Assembly (NCBI RefSeq): GCF_002163585.1
Contig: NZ_CP015579.1
Span: 434,001 to 498,000, forward strand
Source of the DNA: Tatumella citrea
GTDB taxonomy: Bacteria > Pseudomonadota > Gammaproteobacteria > Enterobacterales > Enterobacteriaceae
Length of the DNA: 64,000 nt
Direction of reading: 5' to 3'
Shown: piece after piece, positions 1-8,630 of the stretch
How positions within the stretch are numbered: the first letter of the stretch is position 1
Layout of the letters: every line of letters starts with the position of its first letter
Notes under the pieces: model-generated
Told to the model about the DNA's origin: nothing
Databases searched by the model: none
The model's input: only the letters and a program-made list of their open reading frames with translations
Position numbers and translations under genes: made by a program

Positions 1-2
1 GG

Positions 3-191
3 GCGGAGCAGGTGGGGAAAAATGATAAACAGAAGCTGGCACAAGCTAAAGGCATTCTGATGTTTGAACATGGTATGGACGAAAACACGGCATATCATTT
101 TATGCGCCGTGAGGCGATGAACAGCAGAAGAAGTCTGAGTAGCACAGCCGAAGGTGTTATTCGCCATCAACAGCGAGCTTTCCCCGAGTGA
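3..191 (+). CDS. ANTAR-domain response regulator, C-terminal fragment
   Basis: This is the 3' end of a gene that begins before the window; 62 codons are visible in frame 3 before TGA. The peptide carries the hallmark of the AmiR/NasR (ANTAR) RNA-binding helical domain: KLAQAKGILM, then a methionine- and glycine-containing turn, then AYHFMRREAMNSRRSL. ANTAR proteins bind tandem hairpins in nascent RNA and relieve transcription termination, usually after phosphorylation or ligand binding by an N-terminal domain not seen here. The stop lies 35 bases inside the 3' end of the convergent araC-type gene. An amidase gene lies close by, which would suit an AmiR-like role, but that link is only inference. 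Domain call confident, target unknown. Confidence 0.8.
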   Translation, partial: AEQVGKNDKQKLAQAKGILMFEHGMDENTAYHFMRREAMNSRRSLSSTAEGVIRHQQRAFPE

Positions 192-1107
192 TCAGGCTGC
201 TTGGGGAGCAGCCAAAAGCTTTACGAAAAGCCAGACTAAAATGCGACATATCACTGAAACCGTGGTCCAGAGCTACCTGAGTAACACTGCGTGCTTTACC
301 TTCTGTGAGTATCCGGCGGCAGGCGGTCAGCCGCTCCTGCCAGACAAAATTCATCGGAGTGGTATCGTGCGCGGCAAAAATACGACTCACCGTGCGTGAT
401 GAAATATGATGAGCATTAGCAATCATTGCTACAGATAGCTGATGATTATGCAAATTTTGCCGCAGATAGCTGACAATTCGTTGGTAAAGATCCGCTTTTA
501 ACGGCACGTTGCTTTGTTGCAGATTAATGCCTACCGCGATAACGCTGAACAAAGTGTTGGCAAATTGCTCAGTCAGACATGGCTGTTCCTGGTCGGCATT
601 AAACAAATAGGCTTCTGCCACCATTTGTTTTAATGAGATTATTCCGGGCCTGTTGAGATCAAGGCATTGCCCGCTCAGAACACTGATACCTGGTGCTTCT
701 TTTTCCATCAGCTGTCGTGGTAAATGCACGATATCTATCATCATCTTGTCCATTGCAAAGTCAAAAGGAGCATCGGCATCATAGATGACGATATCTCCGG
801 CAGAGACCAGAGAGGAATGACCATTCTGGATCAGCCGGCCTTTTCCTGACTTCACAATTCCCAGATAGAAATCATGATTTGGGTGGCGGCGTATGCAATT
901 TCTGGTGCGCTGCCAGATAAGCGAAGTATGAGAAGTGTGAGTGGCAATTTCCAGACCGCTCAGAGCGCTGTAGCTAAAACTGCCTGAAAAATCGTCCCTG
1001 GCTATCTGTCGGGCTTCAGCCCTTATCAGCCTGGAGCAGATAGCATCACGCCAGGCATCGAACCGATGTCTGGTATTCAGATCTTCAGTGGAGAATTCGT
1101 TTTTCAT
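157..1107 (-). CDS. AraC-family transcriptional regulator with AraC_binding_2 N-domain
   Basis: A 316-residue regulator. The first half has the FeaR-like sensor fold (FYLGIVKSGKGRLIQNG, then a GDIVIYDADAPF turn). The last about 100 residues hold two helix-turn-helix motifs (LSVAMIANAHHISSRTVSRIF and VTQVALDHGFSDMSHFSLAFRKAFG). I set the start at the ATG at 1107 because AGGAGC sits 6-8 bases before it; an ATG 30 bases upstream has no such site. It lies 135 bases behind the amidase gene on the same strand, so it may be co-transcribed with it and control it. Its 3' end overlaps the convergent ANTAR gene by 35 bases. FeaR acts on aromatic amine catabolism, but the ligand here is unknown. Confidence 0.85.
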   Translation of the reverse strand: MKNEFSTEDLNTRHRFDAWRDAICSRLIRAEARQIARDDFSGSFSYSALSGLEIATHTSHTSLIWQRTRNCIRRHPNHDFYLGIVKSGKGRLIQNGHSSLVSAGDIVIYDADAPFDFAMDKMMIDIVHLPRQLMEKEAPGISVLSGQCLDLNRPGIISLKQMVAEAYLFNADQEQPCLTEQFANTLFSVIAVGINLQQSNVPLKADLYQRIVSYLRQNLHNHQLSVAMIANAHHISSRTVSRIFAAHDTTPMNFVWQERLTACRRILTEGKARSVTQVALDHGFSDMSHFSLAFRKAFGCSPSSLITRGKLAVDGE

Positions 1108-1193
1108 CTGATTGCTCCTTCTGGTCATCCGTATCACGCTGTCACAGCATAATTAATGCAAAGTTCAGGCCATACAGAAAACCCTATGGAACC

Positions 1194-1228
1194 GATCACA
1201 GAAATGGCTGAGCCCCATTTCCGTGATC
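1194..1228. repeat. Inverted repeat between amidase and araC genes
   Basis: Two 14-base arms (GATCACAGAAATGG and CCATTTCCGTGATC) match with one A/C mismatch around a 7-base loop. The repeat starts just past the amidase stop and about 90 bases before the araC start. No T-run follows on either strand, so it is more likely an RNA-stabilising or attenuating hairpin, or an operator, than a simple terminator. Confidence 0.5.
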
Positions 1229-1242
1229 ATTTCTGGTGATTG

Positions 1243-2637
1243 TTACAATGGCGGGTGCTGTTTGTGCCAGTCGGTGGCCTGCTGCCAGGCCCAGGCTCCC
1301 TGAATCATACTGACTTCATCAAAATGGGCAGCAATCAGTTGAAAGCCAATCGGAGCACCGGTCGCTGTCATACCGCAAGGCAGGGTGACTGTTGGGTGAC
1401 CGCTAAGGTTAAATGCACTGGTATAGCGCAACAGACCGTCAAACAGTGTTTTATCAGTGCCGAAACGTTGCATGGTCTCCCAGCTAAGATCAGAAAATGC
1501 CGTTGCAGGGGAGAGGATCACGTCAACCTGAGTGAACAAGGCACTGATATTTCCACGCAGAGCTGCACGTTTTAGCCACAGGCGCTGGTATTCCTGAGCG
1601 GTAACACTGAGCCCCAGATCAATCAGGCCGGCAAGACCGGGGCCGTAGCGATCTTTTTGCGATGGATAAGTCGCTTCATGAGCCAGTGCTGTCTCGACAC
1701 CACAAACTGCACTCCAGTCTTCGGCCGCCTCGTCAGTATCCGGTACCTCGATCTCAATAATCTCCGCTCCGAGTTTCGTAAAAGTGGCAATGACGTTCTG
1801 TAATGCTGCCTGAGTTTCAGTATCCGTTCTCTCCAGCGCCCAGTGACGGTCTACACCGATGCGCATTTTTTTGACTCCCCGGGTCATGAGAGCCAGATAA
1901 TCAGGTACCGGTTCGCTGCTGGAGGTTGGGTCTTTTTCGTCACGCCCGGCGATAGCCTGTAGCATCACCACGGCATCTCCTATGGATCGTGCTATCGGAC
2001 CAATGTGATCAAGTGATGCAGCCAGCTCACAGGCTCCATGCCGTGTGACCCTGCCCCAGGTCGGTTTTATACCGGTCAGCCCATTAGCGTTGCTCGGAAA
2101 GCGAATAGAGCCGCCAGTATCTGTGCCTATGGCACCGAAACAGAGCCCTGCCGCTGTGGCGACTCCGGATCCACTTGAGGAGACGCCGGTCCATAAATCC
2201 TCACGCCACGGATTCGTGGGATGTGTGATTTCAGGATGGTGATCGGCGAGTGCGCCTTCTGTCTGGGCAAGTTTGCCCAGAATAACTGCCCCAGCCGCTT
2301 TGAAACGTTCCACGACGGTGGAGTCTTCGTTGAAGATACGCCCCTGATGGATAGCCATTCCATGAATAGTCGGTGCGTTTTTGGTCCAGATCAAATCCTT
2401 CAGGGCAATGGGGACACCATGTAACGGTCCGCGGATGACACCGTTTGCGATTTCCTCATCCGCCTGCTGTGCCTGCTGTAACGCACTGTCAGACATGACA
2501 TAAAAGTAGCTGTGTAATTGCGGATCGAGCCGTTCAATACGATCCAAAATATAGCGGGTAACTTCAACGGAAGAAATCGTACCGGACTGAATCATCAGAC
2601 CGATATCGAGCAGGCTTTTATAGTGCAGATTATCCAT
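1243..2637 (-). CDS. Amidase of the amidase-signature (AS) family
   Basis: A 464-residue cytoplasmic amidohydrolase that hydrolyses carboxamide bonds. The AS-family Ser-cisSer-Lys triad is complete: Lys in PIALKDL near residue 80, cis-Ser in the glycine/serine stretch GVSSSGSG, and nucleophilic Ser in GTDTGGSIRFPS. Length is normal for the family. The start is placed at ATG 2637 (MDNLHYKS), with AAGGA eight bases upstream; the ATG 42 bases further up lacks a ribosome site. It is followed by an araC-type gene on the same strand and faces away from an MFS gene. The AS family covers many substrates (aliphatic and aryl amides, Glu-tRNA amides, urea derivatives). No GatB partner is present, so a GatA role is unlikely. 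Substrate unknown. Confidence 0.88.
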   Translation of the reverse strand: MDNLHYKSLLDIGLMIQSGTISSVEVTRYILDRIERLDPQLHSYFYVMSDSALQQAQQADEEIANGVIRGPLHGVPIALKDLIWTKNAPTIHGMAIHQGRIFNEDSTVVERFKAAGAVILGKLAQTEGALADHHPEITHPTNPWREDLWTGVSSSGSGVATAAGLCFGAIGTDTGGSIRFPSNANGLTGIKPTWGRVTRHGACELAASLDHIGPIARSIGDAVVMLQAIAGRDEKDPTSSSEPVPDYLALMTRGVKKMRIGVDRHWALERTDTETQAALQNVIATFTKLGAEIIEIEVPDTDEAAEDWSAVCGVETALAHEATYPSQKDRYGPGLAGLIDLGLSVTAQEYQRLWLKRAALRGNISALFTQVDVILSPATAFSDLSWETMQRFGTDKTLFDGLLRYTSAFNLSGHPTVTLPCGMTATGAPIGFQLIAAHFDEVSMIQGAWAWQQATDWHKQHPPL

Positions 2638-2998
2638 GAGCGGTGTCCTTAGAATCAGGCCAGGGTTAAGCAGAAACATCCAAATTAGAACAGTTACCTG
2701 AGCAGAGCTTTGTTGAGCGGGACAACCGCTATGTCTTAAATGACGGCGTTTTTTTAAGCAAATTTCCTGTGGTGGCGGAACATAGCACCGGATAAATCCC
2801 CTGTCAGCTCTGCCGCATTTCAGGGGCCACCGGGCAGAGCAGATGTTGATTACTCTGGTAAAGCCGGCTTAAAAGACGTTTTCCACTGGCCAAAAAACTT
2901 GCGATTTTTTGCTATTTATGGAAATCTGGACATTAAGACGTCCAAACGTCTTACTCCACATTCTTCCGATAAAATATAACTGATAAATTTCGCAAACT
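2638..2998. other. Divergent intergenic region, amidase / MFS
   Basis: This stretch holds no convincing gene. It must carry the promoter of the amidase on one side and of the MFS-hcxA pair on the other. The only clear structure is the perfect dyad at 2934-2953. The MFS start at 2999 lacks a good ribosome-binding site, and an in-frame TGA at 2981 excludes longer starts. Confidence 0.6.
2934..2953. promoter_or_regulatory. Perfect dyad, candidate operator
   Basis: TAAGACGT-CCAA-ACGTCTTA is a perfect inverted repeat with 8-base arms, 45 bases before the MFS start codon and so within its likely promoter. A dimeric regulator could bind here. No regulator gene is directly adjacent to the MFS-hcxA pair, so the binding protein is not evident. 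Confidence 0.5.
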
Positions 2999-4471
2999 AT
3001 GACGCAACTTTCTGCCGGTTTATCGCCGGATATCGCCACTCCAGGCAATAATGTTATTCGCAGCGCGGCGGATGTCAGCCAGCTGGTTAACACTTCAACC
3101 CACGCCAAAACTAACGCCCGTATTATCGTGGCCATCGCCTTAGGCGGGGTATTCCTTGATGCTTACGATCTCGGCGCGCTGGCGTTCGGGGTTAAAGATA
3201 TCACCCGCCAGTTTGGCCTTTCTCCGGAAGGAATTGGCCTGGTGGTTTCAGCTATCACCATCGGCGCAATTGTCGGTGCCGTGATCGGTGGTTATCTGAC
3301 AGATAAAATCGGTCGCTACCGTGTGTTTATGGCCGACATGTTTTTCTTCGTTTTCGCTGCTCTGCTCGGTGCATTGGCGCCGAATGCTGAAGTTCTGGGG
3401 ATCAGTCGCTTTATTATGGGGCTGGGAATCGGTATTGATCTACCGGTAGCAATGGCCTTCCTGGCCGAGTTTTCGCGTCTGAAAGGGCGGGGGAATAAAG
3501 CTGCCAGTGTGGCGATGTGGTGTCCCACCTGGTATGCCGCAATATCGGTCTCTTACCTGCTGGTACTCGGATTGTTCTATCTGCTGCCGGCTACCCAGAG
3601 TGAGTACCTGTGGCGTTATATTGTCGGGTTCGGTGCAGTTCCTGCCCTGATCATTCTGACAGTCCGTAAACGCTATATGACAGAATCACCGGTATGGGCC
3701 GCACAGCAGGGCGATTTAGCCTCTGCCGCGAAGATCTTACAGACGGCGTACAATATCCCTGCGACGGTTGCGACAGATATTCCGCAACAAAGCAGTGCAC
3801 CAGCAACCTCCCGTAAGGCGGGCTGGAAGAGCTACGGAGTGTTGTTACAGGGGCGTTATCTGAGCCGCACTATTCTGACCAGCGTGATGTCTTTTGTCTC
3901 GCCGTTTGCTTATGCGGCTATCGCTTTTGGTCTGCCAATTATCATCTCAACGTTGTTTAAGCAGTCAATGCTGACAACCATTCTGGTATCACTGGCACTG
4001 AACCTGTTGTTTGCCTTTACTGGTGGGTTGGCTGCGGTACGACTGGTACCTAAACTGGGTGCCCGCAGTATGACCATTGCCGGTTATGGTTGTCAGTTGG
4101 TGGCTTTACTGGGGCTGGCACTGGCAGGACGTCCGGAAGATACTGCTCAGGCGATGATCTGCTGTGCTTTTCTGGCGTTGTTTCTGCTGGGGCAGGGCTT
4201 TGGTCCGGGGGCTCACACCATGGTATACGCCTCTCTCAGCTATCCGGCCTCTATTCGTGGTACCGGTGTTGGGCTTAACCAGACCATCACTCGTTTCAGT
4301 TCCACACTGGCACTGTTTCTGTTCCCAATCCTGACCGCCAACCTGGATACCGGATTGTTCTGGGTGATTGCATTGTCCCCGGTCATCGGTCTGCTGGCGT
4401 TATTTATCATTCGCTGGGAACCGTCAGGCTACGATGTTGATGCCGAAGATTATCAGCAAGTTACTAAATAA
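2999..4471 (+). CDS. MFS transporter, sugar-porter-like
   Basis: A 490-residue inner-membrane protein with about 12 hydrophobic segments and MFS signatures: the loop 2-3 motif GGYLTDKIGRYRV and the TM4 segment SRFIMGLGIGIDLPVAMAFLAEF. The first 40 residues are a polar cytoplasmic tail. The start is uncertain: ATG 2999 has no clear Shine-Dalgarno and an in-frame stop lies 18 bases upstream, so a somewhat later start is possible. The gene precedes hcxA by 30 bases and is very likely co-transcribed with it. The carrier therefore probably moves a 2-oxo- or 2-hydroxyacid or a related metabolite; this is inference from context only. Confidence 0.85.
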   Translation: MTQLSAGLSPDIATPGNNVIRSAADVSQLVNTSTHAKTNARIIVAIALGGVFLDAYDLGALAFGVKDITRQFGLSPEGIGLVVSAITIGAIVGAVIGGYLTDKIGRYRVFMADMFFFVFAALLGALAPNAEVLGISRFIMGLGIGIDLPVAMAFLAEFSRLKGRGNKAASVAMWCPTWYAAISVSYLLVLGLFYLLPATQSEYLWRYIVGFGAVPALIILTVRKRYMTESPVWAAQQGDLASAAKILQTAYNIPATVATDIPQQSSAPATSRKAGWKSYGVLLQGRYLSRTILTSVMSFVSPFAYAAIAFGLPIIISTLFKQSMLTTILVSLALNLLFAFTGGLAAVRLVPKLGARSMTIAGYGCQLVALLGLALAGRPEDTAQAMICCAFLALFLLGQGFGPGAHTMVYASLSYPASIRGTGVGLNQTITRFSSTLALFLFPILTANLDTGLFWVIALSPVIGLLALFIIRWEPSGYDVDAEDYQQVTK

Positions 4472-4501
4472 AACTAATAAAAAGCACCTGTCAGGGAGTT
4501 A

Positions 4502-5608
4502 ATGATGTCATTTACAGAAATTCAGGTTGTTCCCGGTCCGGCAAACTATTACTGCTTTCCCGGCGCATTGCGTGAACTGGAAAACTTCTACTCAGAGTCC
4601 GATTTGCAACAGGCGTTCTGGCTGTACGGCGAACGCGCCATCGCGGCCACAGAATCGTTTCTGCCGTCTGTCTGGTCTGCCGCTTCCGCAGAGAAGCATT
4701 GTGTGCGGGACCATTGCAGTGAACCGTTAATCAGCCAGCTGATTGCTCAGGCCGGTGACAGCCGTAAAGTGATTATTGGCATCGGTGGTGGAACCGTGAT
4801 GGATACCGCCAAAGCACTTGCTGATCGACTGAAACTGCCGGTAGTGCTCATTCCTACCATTGCCGCGACCTGTGCCGCCTGGACGCCATTGTCCGTCTGG
4901 TATAACGCGGAAGGCAGCAATGTTGGTTATGAAATTTTCAAACAGTCTAATCACCTGGTACTGGTCGAGCCGGAAATCATATTGCAGGCGCCTGCTGAAT
5001 ATTTACTGGCGGGTATTGGTGATACGCTGGCGAAATGGTACGAAGCACGAGTATTGCTGCCGGATGAGCAGGCAGACAGCGTACCTTACCTGGCAAAAAC
5101 TGCCTTAAAAATGGCCGAAGGATTACGTGATCTGCTGTTCAGCGACAGTGCCGGAGCACTGCGTGATCAGCAGCAACATCAGCTAACCGCCCGTTTTATT
5201 GCGATCGTTGATGCAATTATTGCCGGTGGCGGGCTGATTGGTGGCCTGGGTGAACGCTTTACCCGTGTGGCGGCCGCTCATGCCGTACATAACGGGCTGA
5301 CGGTACTGCCGCAGACTCATACTATCCTGCACGGGATTAAGGTTGCTTACGGAATTCTGGTACAGGCGGCGTTACTGAATCAGCAGCAGGATATCCGCAA
5401 ACTACTGCACTTTTATCGCCAGCTGAAACTGCCAGTGACCCTGGTTGAGCTGGGAGTGGATTTGCATAAGCGTGATGAGATGGACCGGATGATTGCCCAT
5501 ACTTTACGTTCGCATGAAACCATCCATTTACTGCCTGTGAAAGTGACTGCCGACAGCCTGTATCAGGCGATGGCCGCGATAGAGCAGGCGGGTAAAACCG
5601 GCGAATAA
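4502..5608 (+). CDS. hcxA: Hydroxycarboxylate dehydrogenase HcxA (YbdH)
   Basis: A 368-residue member of the iron-containing/glycerol dehydrogenase family, resembling E. coli YbdH throughout: VVPGPANYY at the start, the NAD(P)-binding GIGGGTVMDTAKALADRL near residue 95, the segment PTIAATCAAWTPLSVWYN, and metal-ligand regions GIGDTLAKWYEA and AAAHAVHNGLTVLP. The E. coli enzyme reduces 2-oxoglutarate and other 2-oxoacids with NADPH. An AGGGAG site precedes the start; a second ATG follows at once. It lies 30 bases behind the MFS gene and is followed by an intrinsic terminator, so the two form a short operon. In E. coli ybdH is not next to such a carrier, so the physiological substrate here may differ. 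Confidence 0.88.
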   Translation: MMSFTEIQVVPGPANYYCFPGALRELENFYSESDLQQAFWLYGERAIAATESFLPSVWSAASAEKHCVRDHCSEPLISQLIAQAGDSRKVIIGIGGGTVMDTAKALADRLKLPVVLIPTIAATCAAWTPLSVWYNAEGSNVGYEIFKQSNHLVLVEPEIILQAPAEYLLAGIGDTLAKWYEARVLLPDEQADSVPYLAKTALKMAEGLRDLLFSDSAGALRDQQQHQLTARFIAIVDAIIAGGGLIGGLGERFTRVAAAHAVHNGLTVLPQTHTILHGIKVAYGILVQAALLNQQQDIRKLLHFYRQLKLPVTLVELGVDLHKRDEMDRMIAHTLRSHETIHLLPVKVTADSLYQAMAAIEQAGKTGE

Positions 5609-5625
5609 CCGGCAAGCAGTTGAAT

Positions 5626-5651
5626 AAAAGGCCCGTATGACGGGCCTTTTT
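5626..5651. terminator. Bidirectional intrinsic terminator, hcxA / ahr
   Basis: The stem AAAAGGCCCGT / ACGGGCCTTTT with a 3-base loop (ATG) is flanked by an A-tract and a T-tract, so it can end transcripts from both convergent genes. Confidence 0.85.
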
Positions 5652-5658
5652 CGTTGGA

Positions 5659-6678
5659 TCAAAAATCGGCTTTTAGCACGGCGCGGTAACGGGCTTTACC
5701 GTCACGAACATGCTGAATCGCATCGTTAATTTTTGACATCGGGAACAGTTCAGTCTGTGGTTTCACTCCGGAACGGGCCGCCAGTTTTACCAGGCTGCGC
5801 AGTTCATGCGGTGAACCGGTCGATGAGCCGGAAACACTGCGGTCACCGGAAATCAGGGTGAATGCCGGAACTGAGAATGGCTTCATCACTGCACCCACAG
5901 TATGGAAGCTACCGTTATAGGCCAGCGCCTGGAAGTACGGCATCCAGTCCAGATCGACATTAATGGTGTTAATAATCAGATCAAACTGGCCCGCCAGTGC
6001 TGTCAGAGCCTGCGGATCGCGGCTGTTAATCACTTTATCGGCACCCATTGCCAGCACTTCCTGCTCTTTCGACGGGGAAGAACTAAATGCAGTTACTTCG
6101 CAGCCCATCGCATGCAGCAGTTTGATGGCAATATGGCCCAGACCACCGATGCCAATCACGCCGACACGGCTGGTGGCAGTGATATTATGCTGCAACAGTG
6201 GTTTAAATACCGTGATACCACCGCAAAGCAGCGGACCGGCTGATTCAACATCCAGTGCTTCAGGCAGTGGAATCACCCATTGCCAGTTGGCGCGGAGTTT
6301 TTCTGCAAACCCGCCGCGATTCAGAATGGTCGGAACGGTTCCCTGCTGGCAGTTACTCTGGCTGCCGCTGATACAGGCATCGCAGTGCCCGCAGCTGTGT
6401 GCAGTCCAGCCAATACCGACCCGCTGTCCCACTTTCAGACCTTTGCTCTGTGCAGAACTGCCCAGTGCATGGACACGGCCGACAATTTCGTGACCGGCAA
6501 CCAGCGGATATTGTGAAATTCCCCACTCATTATCGATCATTGATAAATCAGAATGGCAGATACCGCAGTATTCCACCTGTACTTCAACATCTTCGGCAGC
6601 CAGCTCACCGGCGTCATATTCGTACAGTTCAAGTTCTGCACCCGCTTGTGCGGCGGCATAGCTTTTAATCTTGCTCAT
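5659..6678 (-). CDS. ahr: NADPH-dependent aldehyde reductase Ahr (YjgB)
   Basis: A 339-residue zinc alcohol dehydrogenase that reduces many aldehydes to alcohols with NADPH. It resembles E. coli Ahr almost end to end. Visible features are the catalytic zinc motif [10 protein letters not shown] near residue 38 with GHE, the structural zinc cysteine cluster [10 protein letters not shown], the Rossmann motif [17 protein letters not shown] near residue 175, and the C-terminal [23 protein letters not shown] lies seven bases before the ATG. The gene stands alone between the hcxA terminator and a terminator behind fumarase, so it is probably a single-gene unit. E. coli Ahr is known for broad activity on medium- and long-chain aldehydes. 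Confidence 0.95.
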   Translation of the reverse strand: MSKIKSYAAAQAGAELELYEYDAGELAAEDVEVQVEYCGICHSDLSMIDNEWGISQYPLVAGHEIVGRVHALGSSAQSKGLKVGQRVGIGWTAHSCGHCDACISGSQSNCQQGTVPTILNRGGFAEKLRANWQWVIPLPEALDVESAGPLLCGGITVFKPLLQHNITATSRVGVIGIGGLGHIAIKLLHAMGCEVTAFSSSPSKEQEVLAMGADKVINSRDPQALTALAGQFDLIINTINVDLDWMPYFQALAYNGSFHTVGAVMKPFSVPAFTLISGDRSVSGSSTGSPHELRSLVKLAARSGVKPQTELFPMSKINDAIQHVRDGKARYRAVLKADF

Positions 6679-6798
6679 GATGTTCTCCTGTCGGGGATGT
6701 GGCTGTCAGTGTAGGACATTGTGCAACAGCCACAAAAAAAAATCGCCGCTGAGAGTATTACATTCGTTTGCTGAAGGGTTATCCGTTATTGCGGAAAT

Positions 6799-6819
6799 GG
6801 CCTGCGATGGACGCAGGCC
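6799..6819 (-). terminator. Hairpin behind the fumarase gene
   Basis: GGCCTGCG and CGCAGGCC pair perfectly around a 5-base loop, 15 bases past the fumarase stop. The following T-stretch on the minus strand is short (ATTTCC), so termination strength is uncertain. Confidence 0.55.
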
Positions 6820-6833
6820 GGGGGTGTTTGCGG

Positions 6834-8480
6834 TTATTTTGTGCAGGCCGCACACTGATTTTGCAGAATCTGGCTGAAGAAATCATTGCCTTTGTCATCC
6901 ACCAGGATAAACGCCGGAAAGTTTTCTACTTCGATTTTCCAGATAGCTTCCATACCCAGTTCCGGATACTCGACACACTCCAGACTTTTTATGCTCTGCT
7001 GTGCCAGTACCGCTGCCGGACCACCGATGCTGCCCAGATAAAAACCGCCGTGTTTACGGCAGGCATCGGTCACCTGTTGGCTACGGTTACCTTTCGCCAG
7101 CATGATCATACTGCCGCCGTGCGACTGTAACAGATCAACGTAAGAATCCATTCGTCCGGCAGTGGTCGGGCCGAGTGAACCGGAAGCATAACCTTCCGGC
7201 GTTTTGGCCGGGCCTGCATAGTAAACCGGATGATCTTTGATGTACTGCGGCAGACCTTCACCGTTATCCAGCCGCTCTTTAAGTTTGGCGTGAGCGATAT
7301 CGCGGGCAACAATAATTGTGCCGTTTAACGACAGGCGGGTAGAGGCCGGATATTCCGACAGCTGTGCCAGAATCTCTGGCATCGGGCGGTTGAGGTCGAC
7401 CTCAACGACGGTGCTTTCACCCTCTTCGCGCAGATGTTCAGGAATCAGACGGGCCGGATTATGCTCCAGTTTCTCAATCCAGATACCTTTGCGGTTAATC
7501 TTAGCTTTGATATTCCGGTCAGCCGAGCAGGAGACACCCATCCCTATCGGACAGGAGGCGCCGTGGCGAGGCAGGCGGATCACACGGATATCATGGGCAA
7601 AATATTTACCACCAAACTGTGCACCCAGCCCAAGGTTCTGCGCTTCTTTCAGCAGTGCCTGTTCCAGTTCAGTATCGCGGAAAGCCTGGCCATACCGATT
7701 ACCTTCGGTCGGCAGCCCGTCGTAGTAATGGGTTGAGGCAAGTTTTACGGTTTTCAGGGTGCTTTCGGCCGATGTACCGCCGATGACAAACGCGATGTGG
7801 TAAGGCGGGCAGGCAGCGGTTCCCAGGGTACGCATTTTGTCGGTCAGATACTGCTGTAGCTTGCCAGGGCTAAGCAGTGCCTTAGTTTCCTGATACAGGT
7901 AAGTTTTGTTGGCTGAGCCGCCACCTTTGGCGATACAAAGAAATTTATACTCGTCACCATCTACGCTGTAGAGATCTACCTGCGCTGGCAGGTTAGTGCC
8001 GGTATTGACCTCTTTATACATATCCAGAGCGGCATTTTGTGAATAACGCAAATTGTCCTGCTGGAAGGTATTAAACACGCCTTCTGTCAGATGCCGCTCA
8101 TCACCGCCACCGGTCCAGACCTGTTGGCCTTTTTTACCCATAATGATGGCGGTACCCGTATCCTGACAGGTGGGCAGTACGCCTTTAGCCGCGATTTCTG
8201 AATTACGCAGAAACTGTAATGCGACATAGTGATCGTTTTTGCTGGCTTCAGGGTCATCCAGAATTGCCGCAACCTGCTGCTGGTGCGCAGTGCGTAACAT
8301 AAAAGAGGCATCATGAAAGGCTTGCTGAGCCAGCAGAGTCAGTGCCTGTGGTTCAACTTTAACGATTTCCTGGCCGTCAAACTCAGCAACCGATACATAA
8401 TCACTACTCAACAGGTAGTATTCGGTATTGTCTTTAGCTAACGGAAAGGGATCCTGATAATGGAAAGGTGTATTCGACAT
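6834..8480 (-). CDS. Class I (iron-sulfur) fumarate hydratase, FumA/FumB type
   Basis: A 548-residue fumarase interconverting L-malate and fumarate with an oxygen-labile [4Fe-4S] cluster. Cluster cysteines are visible in PTCQDTG (Cys105), TAACPPYH and [12 protein letters not shown]. The length equals FumA/FumB. It lies behind the TtdT-like dicarboxylate carrier on the same strand, 150 bases downstream. The FNR-box intergenic region heads that unit, and the other arm encodes NADH:fumarate reductase. This layout argues for a FumB-like anaerobic role turning imported malate into fumarate as electron acceptor. Sequence alone does not separate FumA from FumB, so no symbol is assigned. Some class I fumarases also act on tartrate or mesaconate. 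Confidence 0.93.
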   Translation of the reverse strand: MSNTPFHYQDPFPLAKDNTEYYLLSSDYVSVAEFDGQEIVKVEPQALTLLAQQAFHDASFMLRTAHQQQVAAILDDPEASKNDHYVALQFLRNSEIAAKGVLPTCQDTGTAIIMGKKGQQVWTGGGDERHLTEGVFNTFQQDNLRYSQNAALDMYKEVNTGTNLPAQVDLYSVDGDEYKFLCIAKGGGSANKTYLYQETKALLSPGKLQQYLTDKMRTLGTAACPPYHIAFVIGGTSAESTLKTVKLASTHYYDGLPTEGNRYGQAFRDTELEQALLKEAQNLGLGAQFGGKYFAHDIRVIRLPRHGASCPIGMGVSCSADRNIKAKINRKGIWIEKLEHNPARLIPEHLREEGESTVVEVDLNRPMPEILAQLSEYPASTRLSLNGTIIVARDIAHAKLKERLDNGEGLPQYIKDHPVYYAGPAKTPEGYASGSLGPTTAGRMDSYVDLLQSHGGSMIMLAKGNRSQQVTDACRKHGGFYLGSIGGPAAVLAQQSIKSLECVEYPELGMEAIWKIEVENFPAFILVDDKGNDFFSQILQNQCAACTK

Positions 8481-8550
8481 GTTTTCTCACTTAACCGGCA
8501 GCAACGGAACACCGTTGCGCTTCGCAAAATACTGATGGTAATTATTATTT

Positions 8551-8585
8551 CCCCCCGTCTGACGATCTCTGCCTGCCGCGGGGGG
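8551..8585. repeat. GC-stem hairpin between carrier and fumarase genes
   Basis: CCCCCCG and CGGGGGG pair around a 21-base loop in the 150-base gap between the carrier and fumarase genes. It may stabilise the upstream message or reduce read-through into fumarase. No T-run follows on the minus strand. Confidence 0.45.
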
Positions 8586-8630
8586 ATAATCTTTTAACGC
8601 ATTAATACCTGCAGCGATAAACCTGCTCTG

